Shown in pieces: positions 18,834 to 27,540 of a stretch of 64,000 nucleotides of DNA. Both the position numbers and the translations under genes were made by a program. Within the stretch, counting starts at the first letter, position 1; each line of letters begins with the position of its first letter. A model generated the notes under the pieces. That model was not told the origin of the DNA. It saw nothing but the letters and a program-made list of their open reading frames with translations, and did not search any database. Origin of the DNA: Streptomyces sp. NBC_01439 (GTDB lineage: Bacteria > Actinomycetota > Actinomycetes > Streptomycetales > Streptomycetaceae); assembly GCF_036227605.1 (NCBI RefSeq), contig NZ_CP109487.1, forward strand, positions 1,550,001-1,614,000, written 5' to 3'.

Positions 18834-19610
18834 GGTCGGGTCCCTGCCCGGTCGTCACGCCTCGGCCTCCCCTCCATCGTGCCCCGCCGTGGCCGCCTCC
18901 GCGCTCTGCCGCGCGGGACTCGGGGCCGCTCCGGCACTCGCCCCCCAGAAGACGGCATCGATGCCTCCCCACATGGAGCGTCGGCCTGGACTTCGCCGGT
19001 TTACCCCTCAGGGCCGACGGCAGACCACGTGAGCCGCCGGCCCCGGAATCCCCACCCCGGGAGCCGGACGGCTCATGTGTTGTGCGACGGCTGAGCGGCA
19101 CGCGGTGCGTCGGCCCGGCCCCCCACGGCCCGGACCTTGCGTCCATCGGCGGAGTTCAGGTCACACGCCTCCAGCCGCGCGCCACGGACCGTCATCCCGG
19201 TCCGTCGCCGCATCAGTCTCTCCCTTCGGCACAGCCCTGGCAGCACTCCTTGACGCCTTCCTTCCGCGCAGCGATCGATCTTGACGCTCCTCTGATGAAT
19301 CGCGCCAAGGCGGCGTCAAGGGCGCGTTCGGAAGCTTGTCTCCGCAGGTCGGATGCGCTGGGATGGGTTCATGAACAGCGGTCCGCGCTATGACGACCGG
19401 CCACCGAATCAGGTGCCGCCGGCAGCGCCCGCTGCCCGTCCGGCCGTCTGACATCGGCCGCGCGTCGTTCGCGTACCTGCCACCACCCGCCTGAAGGGCT
19501 TTGTTCGGGGCACCGTACGCATCCCCTCCTTCACCGCATGAGCTGAACCCGTGCCCCGCGTCCTGCCGAGGCGACAGGCAGGTCAGCCATGCCCGTTTCC
19601 AGGAATCGAC
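18834..19610. other. 777-bp intergenic region with an inverted repeat
   Basis: Divergent spacer between the KdpD-like gene (minus) and the SDR (plus); it must hold both promoters. The only clear structure is CTTGACGC (19280-19287) facing GCGTCAAG (19313-19320). Short frames (for example 26 codons from ATG 19371) lack ribosome binding sites. Nothing else is recognised. Confidence 0.5.
19280..19320. promoter_or_regulatory. CTTGACGC/GCGTCAAG inverted repeat (possible operator)
   Basis: Eight-base arms with a 25-base spacer (33 bases, about three helical turns, between arm centres). A similar CTTGATGGC/GCCATCAAG pair occurs at 27495-27534 near the potassium genes. The TTGAC core could also serve as a -35 element. 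Confidence 0.3.
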
Positions 19611-20417
19611 ATGCCTTCATCCCTGTCCGGACGTACCGTCCTCGTCACCGGCGCCACCTCCGGCATCGGCTACGAGACCGCCCGCCGGCTCGCCGAGCGC
19701 GGCGCCACCGTCCTCCTGCACGGCCGCACCCCCGATGAGGCGCAGGCCGCCGCCGACCGGCTGATCACCACCGCCGGCATCAACGGCTCCTCCCTGCGGC
19801 CGTTCGCCGCCGACTTCGCCCACCTCGACGAGGTCGAGAGCCTTGCCTACTCGGTCGTACGCGAGCACCCGCGCCTCGACGTACTCGTCAACAACGCCGC
19901 AATCGCTGCGCCTGAGCGCCACACCGTCACGGCCGACGGCAACGAGATCGCCTTCCAGGTCAACTTCCTCTCCCACTACCTGCTGACGAACCTGCTGGAG
20001 CCGGCGCTGACCTCCGACCCGGGTGGCCGGGTCGTCAACGTCTCCTCCTCGCTCCACCGCACTGCCACGATCATGTGGAACGACCCCCAGCGTTTGCGCC
20101 GCTACTCCCGCCTCGCCGCATACGCCCAGTCCCAGCTGGCACTGACCGTCTTCGCCGCGGACCCGCGCGTCACCGCGGTCTCCGTCAACCCGGGCATCTG
20201 CGACACCGGGCTCCTCCCGCTGTACGGGAACGAAGGCGCGCCTGCCTCCGAGGGGGCGCGGCACGTCGTTCGTCTCTGCGACCCGGCCACCGAGATCGTC
20301 AACGGCGCCTACTACGACCGCTCCGAGCACGTCACGCCGGCCGCGGCCGCCACCGACGACCGCACCGTCAAGCGCCTCAACAAGCTCGCCGACCTCCTCG
20401 TCGGCCACACCGCCTGA
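19611..20417 (+). CDS. Short-chain dehydrogenase/reductase (cassette 1)
   Basis: 268 residues from ATG 19611 (AGGAATCGAC upstream); an in-frame GTG at 19551 is less likely because the paralogue starts at the same point. Rossmann NAD(P) motif TGATSGIG (residues about 14-21), NNAA motif, GRVVNVSSS with the catalytic Ser. The active-site Tyr is present, but the YxxxK motif reads YAQSQ, so the catalytic Lys is Gln. Closest to retinol-dehydrogenase/WWOX-like bacterial SDRs. The same substitution is found in the paralogue at 24084-24890, of identical length. Followed by a bL37-like peptide, a terminator hairpin and a GNAT gene. Substrate unknown; oxidoreductase activity may be reduced. Confidence 0.9.
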   Translation: MPSSLSGRTVLVTGATSGIGYETARRLAERGATVLLHGRTPDEAQAAADRLITTAGINGSSLRPFAADFAHLDEVESLAYSVVREHPRLDVLVNNAAIAAPERHTVTADGNEIAFQVNFLSHYLLTNLLEPALTSDPGGRVVNVSSSLHRTATIMWNDPQRLRRYSRLAAYAQSQLALTVFAADPRVTAVSVNPGICDTGLLPLYGNEGAPASEGARHVVRLCDPATEIVNGAYYDRSEHVTPAAAATDDRTVKRLNKLADLLVGHTA

Positions 20418-20431
20418 AGGGATCCAAAGAC

Positions 20432-20506
20432 ATGTCCAAGCGCGCACGCAAGAAGAGGGCCCGCCGCAAGAAGGGCTCCAACCACGGCAGCAAGCCCTCC
20501 TGCTAG
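20432..20506 (+). CDS. bL37-like ribosomal small basic peptide
   Basis: 24 codons, ATG 20432 to TAG 20506, fifteen bases after the SDR stop, with GGGATC upstream. The peptide is Lys/Arg-rich, starts MSKRARKKRARRKKG and ends NHGSKPSC. Length, basic N-terminus and the KxNHGxxP ending match the actinobacterial 50S protein bL37, known from mycobacterial ribosomes (typical ending ANHGKRPN). It ends in a Cys. Its location in a stress cassette rather than a ribosomal operon, and a decayed copy in the sister cassette, suggest an alternative paralogue rather than the housekeeping gene. Confidence 0.65.
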   Translation: MSKRARKKRARRKKGSNHGSKPSC

Positions 20507-20522
20507 TCACCAGCCCACCCCC

Positions 20523-20553
20523 GTGGGGCGGCCCTCCGCCAGGGCCGCCCCAC
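20523..20553 (+). terminator. Hairpin after the bL37-like gene
   Basis: GTGGGGCGGCCCT (20523-20535) pairs perfectly with AGGGCCGCCCCAC (20541-20553) around a 5-base loop. Position and strength fit a terminator or processing hairpin that lowers GNAT expression. The sister cassette has an equivalent 13-bp hairpin at the same place. Confidence 0.7.
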
Positions 20554-20578
20554 CTTCATGCCCCCGCAAGGAAGCACC

Positions 20579-21355
20579 GTGATCAATCTGCCCTCCCACC
20601 GACTTCCGGGCCTCGTCCGCTGGTTCCCCGTCGGCGCACCGGGCTCGGGCGCCCTGACCGAGCACGTACTGACCACCGATGCCGGCCGCTGGTGGGTGGA
20701 TCGCGTCATCCAGCCACGCGTCATCGCCGCCGAATGCGGGGACCACGTACTGCTGCTCGGGGACCCGCAAGCGCTGACACCCCAGGACCTGGCGCACTTC
20801 GCCCACCGGTACATCGAGGCACCTGGCCGCTTCCGGCCGCTGATCGGGTCCGCGTTCGACCGCGCCGTGCCCTGGCAGCGCACGGTGTACGTCAAGCGCA
20901 CCACGGCACCTGCCGCACCGCGTCCGAGGGGGATCACCCTACGACGGCTGACCGCCCAGGACGCCCGGGCGCTCAGCACCCTGCCGCCCGCGATGCACCG
21001 GATCCACCGCACCTGGGGCGGCCCCGACGCGCTCGCCCGTTCCGGTTACGCCTGGGCCGCGTTCCGTAACGGCCGCATCGTGGCCGTGGCCTGCACGTAC
21101 TTCCTCGGCACCGCCTACGAGGACATCGCCTGCGTCTCCGTGCCCGACCCCCGCCTCCAGCACCTGGCGCTCGCGTGTGTCGAAGCCCTGTGCTCGGACA
21201 TAGCCACCCGCCGCCGCACCCCCAGCTGGACCTGCTCCGCGGGCAACCGGGCCGGTCGCCTGCTCGCCTCCAGTGCAGGCTTCCGCGCCGAACGCGAGTA
21301 CGGCCACTACGCGGTCGGTGCTCCTGCCGCCACCGGAAGAGTGGCAGCAGGATGA
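20579..21355 (+). CDS. GNAT-like N-acetyltransferase (cassette 1)
   Basis: 258 residues from GTG 20579 (AAGGAAG upstream; the paralogue also starts GTG-ATC). The N-terminal half (LPGLVRWFPVGAPG, HVLLLGDP) is specific to this family; the C-terminal half carries a GNAT-like core (ITLRRLTAQDARAL, TWGGPDALARSGYAWAAFRNGRIVAVACTYFLGTAYEDIACVSVPDPRLQHLALACVEAL, then the N-R-A-G-R-L-L-A-S-S-A-G-F helix). Acetyl-CoA binding is expected at the QHLALACV segment. The paralogue is at 23153-23935. Substrate unknown. The stop overlaps the next start (ATGA). Confidence 0.8.
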   Translation: MINLPSHRLPGLVRWFPVGAPGSGALTEHVLTTDAGRWWVDRVIQPRVIAAECGDHVLLLGDPQALTPQDLAHFAHRYIEAPGRFRPLIGSAFDRAVPWQRTVYVKRTTAPAAPRPRGITLRRLTAQDARALSTLPPAMHRIHRTWGGPDALARSGYAWAAFRNGRIVAVACTYFLGTAYEDIACVSVPDPRLQHLALACVEALCSDIATRRRTPSWTCSAGNRAGRLLASSAGFRAEREYGHYAVGAPAATGRVAAG

Positions 21356-21910
21356 GGAGCGATACTCGCCCGATGGACTCCATCTACCGCAGTGCGGCGG
21401 GACGGGAGCACATCCGCCGCTGGTGCACCGACCGGCTCGACGCATGGCCGGTGCCGCACGAGCGGTCTCAGGTGACCGCCAACGGAGTGCTGACCCACCT
21501 GGTGACCGCCGGCTCCGGCCCGACCACGGTCGTCTTCGTACCCGGGACGAACTTCAACGCCGCCGCGTCCCTTCCCCTCGCCACGGCTCTGACCGCGGCC
21601 GGACACCGGCTCGTCATGGCGGACGTCCCCGGGCAGCCCGGCCTCAGCTCCGAGAAGCGCACGGTACCCGGCGTCGGTCTCTCCTCGTACGGCACCTGGC
21701 TGAGCGAGGTACTCGAGACGGCCGTGGCGGGGCCGGCGGTGGTGATCGGCCATTCCTTCGGCGCCGCCATCGCACTCTCCAGCCCGTCACCGCGCATCGA
21801 CCGGCTCGTCCTCGTCTCCCCTGGGGGACTGGGCCGGCTGCGTCTGGCCCCCGGCTTGCTGGCCGCCTCAGCCGCCTGGTTCATGCGGCCGACACCGGCA
21901 CCTCGCCACC
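21352..21910 (+). pseudogene. Truncated alpha/beta hydrolase
   Basis: Starts at ATG 21352, overlapping the GNAT stop. The first about 185 residues are a normal alpha/beta-hydrolase N-terminus: VVFVPGTNFNAA oxyanion strand, GQPGLSS, nucleophile elbow GHSFG, and LVLVSPGGLG. After about 21910 the sequence stops resembling the family (the cap, catalytic acid and His are missing), but no stop codon occurs, and the frame runs straight into the downstream membrane-protein gene, making a 401-codon chimeric frame. Lacking its catalytic His it should be inactive. A deletion between two neighbouring genes is the likely cause. Confidence 0.65.
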
Positions 21911-21996
21911 AAGGGCCCGTCAAGAAACCGCGCCACGGCGTCAGCAGTTCGTCAGGGTTCGGCTCGGACGGCTCCGGCCGTCGTAGCGTCACCCTC

Positions 21997-22557
21997 ATGG
22001 GACGACGCTTCACACCATCGGCAACCGGTGCGCGTGCCGAGCGCGCGAACCCTGCTGGACCGTGCGCATACGACATCCACTGGGCAGGTGAGAGACGTGC
22101 GGCGATCCGCGCCGCCTCCCTGCTGTTGGCGACCCTGCTGGTGGTGGACATGGGCGTTGGCCACATCAGCCTTCCCCGCGCCGCCCTGTGGACCGGCTTG
22201 GCCGCTCTCTTCTTCGTGATCCTTCTGCCGCCCGAGGTCTTCGCGCGTCCAGGCCTGCTGACCGTCCGCGGAGTGCTGGTCGAGCACAGTGTCCGTACCG
22301 GTTTCCTCGTCTCGGTCCACTGGTTCGACGGCGTGGCCCAGCGCATGGTCCTGCGGGACGTGGATGGCAGTGTGGTCGAGATCGACCCCACCGTCCTCGC
22401 CCGCAATCCTGCGCTGTGGCGGCGTCTCGACGCGGACACCGTCGCGTCGCTCCAGCGCGGCACGCTGACGTGTGGAGCGACCGCGCTGCACCAGCTTGCA
22501 GAGCGCATCGACCGTGAAACGGCGCGTACGGTCTTCAAGGTCTCCGGCTTGCACTGA
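21997..22557 (+). CDS. Small membrane protein of unknown function
   Basis: 186 residues from ATG 21997. Two adjacent hydrophobic segments (about residues 38-55 and 62-80: AASLLLATLLVVDMGVGHI and ALWTGLAALFFVILLPP) are followed by a soluble domain of about 100 residues with beta-rich repeats (LTVRGVLVEHSVRTGFLVSVHW, MVLRDVDGSVVEIDP) ending in FKVSGLH. Not recognised; the cytosolic part looks like a small ligand- or membrane-associated domain. It is in frame with the truncated hydrolase upstream, so a fused product is possible; the internal ATG is preferred because the protein family character begins there. Confidence 0.6.
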   Translation: MGRRFTPSATGARAERANPAGPCAYDIHWAGERRAAIRAASLLLATLLVVDMGVGHISLPRAALWTGLAALFFVILLPPEVFARPGLLTVRGVLVEHSVRTGFLVSVHWFDGVAQRMVLRDVDGSVVEIDPTVLARNPALWRRLDADTVASLQRGTLTCGATALHQLAERIDRETARTVFKVSGLH

Positions 22558-22593
22558 CCAGCGCTCGCGCACCGGGTCCGCCAGAGCCATTCG

Positions 22594-22989
22594 CAGGCGT
22601 TCTCCTTCCATCCGGTTTACATCCTTGGGGTGTTCACCTCCTTCACGCTGTCCCGGCTCGGCATGGTCCGGCACTGGAACCGCGAGTCGCGCACCGAGAC
22701 CGACCCGGCGGTGCGCCGCCGCCATCACATCACCCGGTCCGTCAACGGCCTTGGCGCCTGCGTGACCGGCCTGGTCCTGGTGTTCGTGCTGGCCACCAAG
22801 TTCACGGAGGGCGCCTGGCTCGCCGTACTCACCGCGCTCGTGCTGTGGGTGACGATGCGTGTTATCCGGCGCCACTACGACCGTACGGCGACCGAGCTGA
22901 CGGTCACCGATCTGCGAAGAGAGCTGGCACCACCGCCGCAGGTCTTCGCGATCGTGCTCGTCTCCACGATCCACAAGCCGACCTGCTGA
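22594..22989 (+). pseudogene. Remnant of an APC-type permease
   Basis: A frame reading HPVYILGVFTSFTLSR, GMVRHWNRES, NGLGACVTGLVLVFVLATKFTEGAW and IVLVSTIHKPT corresponds to the end of the membrane domain and start of the cytosolic tail of the same APC/KimA-like permease family found intact at 27541-29418. The first ten or so helices and the rest of the tail are missing. No usable start. A decayed paralogue. Confidence 0.7.
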
Positions 22990-23152
22990 AGAGCCGGCTT
23001 CTCTTCGCCCCGGGCGTCATGGCACCAGCGGCCCGTAGAGACCTTGCGGTGAGTGCCTCGCGCATCCCCCGCCGAAGCGACCGTGCCCGGGCGCACCAAA
23101 GCCACAGCTCCCTCCCCCTAACCGGACAGACCCCAGGGGTTCCCGTGCGAGG

Positions 23153-23935
23153 TCACGCGGCCTCTCCCCTGGCGAGGGTCAAACGGCGAGCGGGGCCGGT
23201 CGCGTAGTGGACGTATTCGCGGGTGAGGCGGAAGCCAGCCGACCAGGCCAGGAGGCGGCTCGGTCGGTTGTCGCGGGAGCAGGTCCAGCTCGGCGTACGG
23301 CCGCGGGCTGCGATGTCCTGGCACAGGGCGGTGACGCAGGCCAGCGCGAGGTGTTGCCGACGGTGGCCGGGGTCCGCGAGGGCGGCAACGTCCTCATACC
23401 CGCTGCCGAGGAAGTAGGTGCAGGCCACCGACAGGGCGCGGCCCCGGTGGAAGGCTCCCCAGCCGAGGCCCGAGGCGGCGAGCTGCTCCGGGCCGCCCCA
23501 AGTCTTGTGGATCCAGGCCGCCTCGGAGCCGAGGGCGACGAGGGCCGACGCGTCCTGCGGGGTCAGCCGGCGCACCGTGATCCCGGGTGCCGGGCGGGCG
23601 GGCAGGGCGGGCGCCTGGTGTACGTAGACCATGCGCTCCCACGGATCGACGCGTGCGAACGCGCCCCCGAGGACGGGCAGGAAGCGGGCCGGGGCCTCGA
23701 TGTAACTGCCGGCGAAGGGAGCGAGGGCCTCGGGGGACAGCACGCCTGGCTCTCCTCGCAGCAGGACGTGATCCCCGCTGGAGACCGCCATGACCCGCGG
23801 GTCCACGGCGCGGTCCGCCCACCAGTGGCCGGCTCCGGTGGCGAGGACGTGCTCGGGGAGGGCCGCGACGCCCGGGGCCCCGCCGGGGAACCAGCGGGCG
23901 AGGGCAGGGAGACGGGTGGGAAGGAGCTGGATCAC
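23153..23935 (-). CDS. GNAT-like N-acetyltransferase (cassette 2)
   Basis: 260 residues from GTG 23935 (GTG-ATC-CAG), with AAGGAG-like purines further upstream (GAAGAGG region lies on the opposite strand, so the ribosome binding site is weak). It matches the cassette 1 protein throughout: LPALARWFPGGAPG, HVLLRGEPG, YIEAPARFLPVLGGAF, ITVRRLTPQDA, TWGGPEQLAASGLGWGAFHRGRALSVACTYFLGSGYEDV, RTPSWTCS and NRPSRLLAWSAGF. The matching neighbours (hairpin and SDR upstream) show that the whole cassette was duplicated. Substrate unknown. Confidence 0.8.
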   Translation of the reverse strand: MIQLLPTRLPALARWFPGGAPGVAALPEHVLATGAGHWWADRAVDPRVMAVSSGDHVLLRGEPGVLSPEALAPFAGSYIEAPARFLPVLGGAFARVDPWERMVYVHQAPALPARPAPGITVRRLTPQDASALVALGSEAAWIHKTWGGPEQLAASGLGWGAFHRGRALSVACTYFLGSGYEDVAALADPGHRRQHLALACVTALCQDIAARGRTPSWTCSRDNRPSRLLAWSAGFRLTREYVHYATGPARRLTLARGEAA

Positions 23936-23967
23936 GACGGATGCCGCCTAGGGGGAAGGGAAGAGGT

Positions 23968-24001
23968 GCGGGGGCGGCCCGGGACGGTGGGCCGCCCCCG
24001 C
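23968..24001 (-). terminator. Hairpin in cassette 2
   Basis: GCGGGGGCGGCCC (23968-23980) pairs perfectly with GGGCCGCCCCCGC (23989-24001) around 8 bases. It sits between the SDR and GNAT genes exactly as the hairpin at 20523-20553 does in cassette 1. Confidence 0.7.
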
Positions 24002-24034
24002 GGGGGAACCAGCGCGAGCGGGAAGGCGACGCTG

Positions 24035-24083
24035 GTCGGCCTTGCGGCCGTGGTTGGCTTTGTCGCGCGTCGGGCTTGCGCCC
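24035..24083 (-). pseudogene. Decayed bL37-like peptide gene
   Basis: Immediately after the SDR stop the minus strand reads GRKPDAR in one frame and DKANHGRKAD in the next. The second is the diagnostic C-terminal motif of bL37 (ANHGRK). There is no start codon or ribosome binding site, so the copy equivalent to the intact gene at 20432-20506 seems to have lost its 5' end and frame. Confidence 0.45.
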
Positions 24084-24890
24084 TCAGGCAGAGTGCCCGA
24101 TGAGCACGTCGGCGAGCTTGTTCAGCCGCTTGACCGTGCGCTCCTCGGTCGCGCCCGAGGCGGGCTCCATCCGCTCGCTCCGGTCGTAGTAGGCCCCGTT
24201 GACGATCTCGACGGCCGGGTCGCACAGCCGCACGACGTGGGCGGCCCCCTCGGACGGCGTCGCGCCCTCGTGTCCGTACAGCGGCATCAGGGCCGTTTCA
24301 CACACGCCCGGGTTCACGGAGACGGCGGTCACCCGCGGGTCGGCGGCGAAGACCGTGAGTGCGAGCTGCGACTGCGCGTACGCGGCGAGGCGGGAGTAAC
24401 GGCGGGTTCGGTTGGGGTCGTTCCACATGATGGAACCGGTGCGGTGCATCGAGGAGGAGACGTTGACGACGCGGCCGCCCGGGTCGGTGGTCAGGACCGG
24501 CTCCAGCAGGTTCGTCAGCAGGTAGTGGGCGAGGAAGTTGACCTGGAAGGAGAGCTCGTTGCCGTCCGGGGTGACCGTGTGGCGCTCCGGCGCCGCGACG
24601 GCGGCGTTGTTGACCAGGACGTCGAGGTGCGGGTACCCGGCGGTGATCCGGTTCGCGAGCCGCTCCACCTCGTCGAGGTGCGCGAAGTCCGCCGCGCACG
24701 GGCGCAGCATTTCCGCGTCGACGTCGGCGGTGGCGATGAGGCGGTCCACGGCTGCCCGGGCCTCCGCAGGGGTACGGCCGTGGAGCAGGACCGTCGCACC
24801 GCACTCGGCGAGCCGACGGGCGGTCTCGTAGCCGATGCCGGAGGTGGCCCCGGTGACCAGGACGGTACGGCCGGACAGGAATGAAGACAT
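24084..24890 (-). CDS. Short-chain dehydrogenase/reductase (cassette 2)
   Basis: 268 residues from ATG 24890 with AGGAACCACTC upstream. Nearly collinear with the cassette 1 SDR: TGATSGIGYETARRLAECGA, NNAAVAAPERHTV, GRVVNVSSS, and the altered active site YAQSQ (Lys to Gln). Retention of the same substitution in both copies argues that it was present before duplication and is tolerated or functional. Probably cytosolic and NAD(P)-binding. Upstream 24891-25137 is a 247-base spacer from kdpB2. Confidence 0.9.
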   Translation of the reverse strand: MSSFLSGRTVLVTGATSGIGYETARRLAECGATVLLHGRTPAEARAAVDRLIATADVDAEMLRPCAADFAHLDEVERLANRITAGYPHLDVLVNNAAVAAPERHTVTPDGNELSFQVNFLAHYLLTNLLEPVLTTDPGGRVVNVSSSMHRTGSIMWNDPNRTRRYSRLAAYAQSQLALTVFAADPRVTAVSVNPGVCETALMPLYGHEGATPSEGAAHVVRLCDPAVEIVNGAYYDRSERMEPASGATEERTVKRLNKLADVLIGHSA

Positions 24891-25092
24891 GAGTGGTTCC
24901 TGGGGAAGGGCACGGCGACCGCCCGTTGCGGGAAGCGGCCGTACGGTGAAGGTGAATGGGTATCGCGTACGGGCGTCAGCACGGCCGGCGGTACGCAGCG
25001 ATCACTTCCCTGTACGGGTCCGCCATGACGGTGGCCGGTCGTGGTAGAGGTGACCGATGTTCACGCCATCCATCCAACTGGTGTGCTGCTGT

Positions 25093-25106
25093 GGGCTCAA
25101 GAGCCC
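25093..25106 (-). terminator. Short hairpin downstream of kdpB2
   Basis: GGGCTC-AA-GAGCCC forms a perfect 6-bp stem about 30 bases past the kdpB2 stop. Small, with no clear U-run; a weak terminator candidate. Confidence 0.3.
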
Positions 25107-25137
25107 TGATGGCCCTCTGACGACCCCTTGACGGACT

Positions 25138-27288
25138 TCAGCCGATGCCGGGGACGGTGGACACCACCAGGTCGATGAGTTTGATCCCGACGAACGGCAG
25201 GACGAGGCCACCGAGCCCGTAGACCGCCAGGTTGCGGCGCAGCAGGTCGTGGGCCGAGGCGGGCTTGTAGCGGACGCCGCGCAGGGCGAGCGGGATGAGG
25301 GCGACGATGATCAGGGCGTTGAAGATGATCGCCGAGGTGATCGCGGACTGCGGGCTGTGCAGGCCCATGATGTTGAGGGCTCCGAGGCCGGGATAGGCCG
25401 ACGCGAACATGGCCGGGATGATCGCGAAGTACTTCGCGACGTCATTCGTGATGGAGAACGTGGTGAGCGCGCCCCGGGTGATGAGGAGCTGTTTGCCGAT
25501 CTCGACGATGTCGATGAGCTTGGTGGGGTTGGAGTCCAGGTCGACCATGTTCCCGGCTTCCTTGGCGGCCGAGGTCCCGGTGTTCATCGCCACGCCCACA
25601 TCGGCTTGCGCGAGCGCCGGGGCGTCGTTGGTGCCGTCACCCGTCATCGCGACCAGCTTCCCGCCCGCCTGCTCCCGCTTGATCAGTTCGAGCTTGTCCT
25701 CGGGGGTGGCCTCGGCCAGGTATTCGTCGACGCCCGCCTCGGCGGCGATCGCCCTGGCCGTCAGCTCGTTGTCACCGGTCACCATGACCGTACGGATCCC
25801 CATGGCGCGCAGCTCAGCGAAGCGTTCCCGGACGCCCTCCTTGACGACGTCCTTGAGATGGATGATGCCGAGGACCCGCGGCCCGTCCCAGTCGTGCACG
25901 GCGACCAGCAGGGGCGTGCCCCCGGACTCGGACACGGTGGCCGACCATGCGACGGCTTCCGCCTGAACGGTCCCGCCGCGCATCGCCACCCAGTCGCAGA
26001 CCTGGGCGGTGGCGCCCTTGCGGATAGCACAGCCGGCGCCGTTGTCCCAGCTCAGGTTGATCCCGCTCATTCGGGTGTGGGCGCTGAACTCGGTGAAGCG
26101 GGGGTTGCTGAGGTCCTCTTGGGCGGCCGGCTGGATCCCGTACTGCTGGGCCAGGGCCACGACGGACCGGCCTTCGGGCGTTTCGTCGGCGAGGGAGGAC
26201 AGCTGCGCGGCGTCCGCGAGCTTGGTCTGATCGACGCCGGGGAGCGGGATGAAGGCAGCGGCTTCCCGGTTGCCGAGGGTGATGGTGCCGGTCTTGTCGA
26301 GGAGCAGGGTGTTCACATCGCCCGCCGCCTCGACCGCGCGCCCGGACATCGCGAGGACGTTGCGCTGCACCAGACGGTCCATGCCGGCGATCCCGATGGC
26401 GGAGAGCAGCGCGCCGATGGTGGTGGGGATGAGCGTGACGAGGAGCGCCACCAGGACGGTCGTGGACTGGGCGGCGCCCGCGTACGCGGCCATCGGCTGG
26501 ATGCTGACCACGATCAGGATGAAGATGACGGTCAGAGCGGCCAGCAGGATGTTCAGCGCGATCTCGTTCGGGGTCTTCTGCCGGGACGCACCCTCGACCA
26601 GGGCGATCATCCGGTCCAGGAAGCTGTTCCCGGGGCGTGAAGTGACCCGAACGACGATCGAGTCGGAGAGGACCGTCGTACCGCCGGTGACTCCGGACCG
26701 GTCGCCGCCCGACTCCCTCAGAACCGGGGCCGATTCACCGGTGACAGCCGACTCGTCCACCATGGCCGCCCCGTCCACGACGTCCCCGTCGGCCGGGACA
26801 AGTTCACCCGCTTCGACGAGCACGAAGTCGAAGGGCTGGAGCTCGGCCGGAGTCACCACCTCGGTTTCGGCCCGGCGCAGGTTCGCCCCGTATGTCCAAT
26901 GGTTCAGCCGCAGCGCGACCGTGTCCGTACGCGCCTTGCGGAGCGACTCCGCCTGCGCTCGCCCCCGGCCCTCCGCGACCGCCTCGGCCAGGTTGGCGAA
27001 CAGGACCGTCAGCCACAACCAGACGCTGATCACCCAGGTGAAAACGGACGGGTGGATCAGCGCCGAGAGCGTGGTCAGGACGGATCCGACAGCGACGACG
27101 AACAGCACCGGCTTCTTCACCAGCTCACGCGGGTGGAGCTTATGGACGGCCTCGCCGACCGAGGCAGCCAGCCGCTCGGGCTCCAGCATGTGCGCCTGCC
27201 CGGAGCGTTTACGGGATGGGCGGTTAGGCGGTGTCCGCGGCGGGGTTCCGAGCCCCGGAGGAACGTGCTGCGCGGCGGCGCGAGGCAT
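25138..27288 (-). CDS. Second KdpB-type P-type ATPase, orphan
   Basis: 716 residues from ATG 27288 (GAAGG seven bases upstream). All hallmarks of KdpB are intact: TGESAP, phosphorylation site [23 protein letters not shown], and the [20 protein letters not shown] segment. Compared with the operon-encoded KdpB (32555-34657) it has a proline/arginine-rich N-terminal extension and a more divergent nucleotide-binding domain. KdpB needs KdpA (the K+ pore) and KdpC; neither lies beside it. Either it swaps into the complex made from the other operon, or it has another role. It lies downstream of the APC permease on the same strand, after a 252-base gap. Confidence 0.92.
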   Translation of the reverse strand: MPRAAAQHVPPGLGTPPRTPPNRPSRKRSGQAHMLEPERLAASVGEAVHKLHPRELVKKPVLFVVAVGSVLTTLSALIHPSVFTWVISVWLWLTVLFANLAEAVAEGRGRAQAESLRKARTDTVALRLNHWTYGANLRRAETEVVTPAELQPFDFVLVEAGELVPADGDVVDGAAMVDESAVTGESAPVLRESGGDRSGVTGGTTVLSDSIVVRVTSRPGNSFLDRMIALVEGASRQKTPNEIALNILLAALTVIFILIVVSIQPMAAYAGAAQSTTVLVALLVTLIPTTIGALLSAIGIAGMDRLVQRNVLAMSGRAVEAAGDVNTLLLDKTGTITLGNREAAAFIPLPGVDQTKLADAAQLSSLADETPEGRSVVALAQQYGIQPAAQEDLSNPRFTEFSAHTRMSGINLSWDNGAGCAIRKGATAQVCDWVAMRGGTVQAEAVAWSATVSESGGTPLLVAVHDWDGPRVLGIIHLKDVVKEGVRERFAELRAMGIRTVMVTGDNELTARAIAAEAGVDEYLAEATPEDKLELIKREQAGGKLVAMTGDGTNDAPALAQADVGVAMNTGTSAAKEAGNMVDLDSNPTKLIDIVEIGKQLLITRGALTTFSITNDVAKYFAIIPAMFASAYPGLGALNIMGLHSPQSAITSAIIFNALIIVALIPLALRGVRYKPASAHDLLRRNLAVYGLGGLVLPFVGIKLIDLVVSTVPGIG

Positions 27289-27494
27289 GAAGGGACCTTC
27301 TCAGTGGAATGTGGGATCGACTGGCCCGCCCGGCCGGGTGGGCAGGGGTGCGGGTGAGGGGTGTCGCCGCCGGGGAATGTCACCATGGACCCCCTCGGCC
27401 GTCATGTGAGCATGGCTCCCCGGCGGCGCAACAGGCAGGAAACTACTGCCCGATCAGCGGGAACGGCGCAGGCGGGCGGGGGAATTGGCACCTT

Positions 27495-27534
27495 CTTGAT
27501 GGCAGCGCACGGGACCTGTCAAGCCGCCATCAAG
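27495..27534. promoter_or_regulatory. CTTGATGGC/GCCATCAAG inverted repeat
   Basis: Nine-base perfect arms (27495-27503, 27526-27534) with 22 bases between, just past the stop of the APC permease and upstream of kdpB2. Similar in sequence and spacing to the repeat at 19280-19320. It could be an operator for kdpB2 or the permease terminator; no U-run is seen. Confidence 0.35.
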
Positions 27535-27540
27535 GGCACG

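Noticed and set aside
19371..19451. 26-codon frame from ATG 19371
   Set aside because: Proline/alanine-rich, no ribosome binding site, no match to a known small protein.
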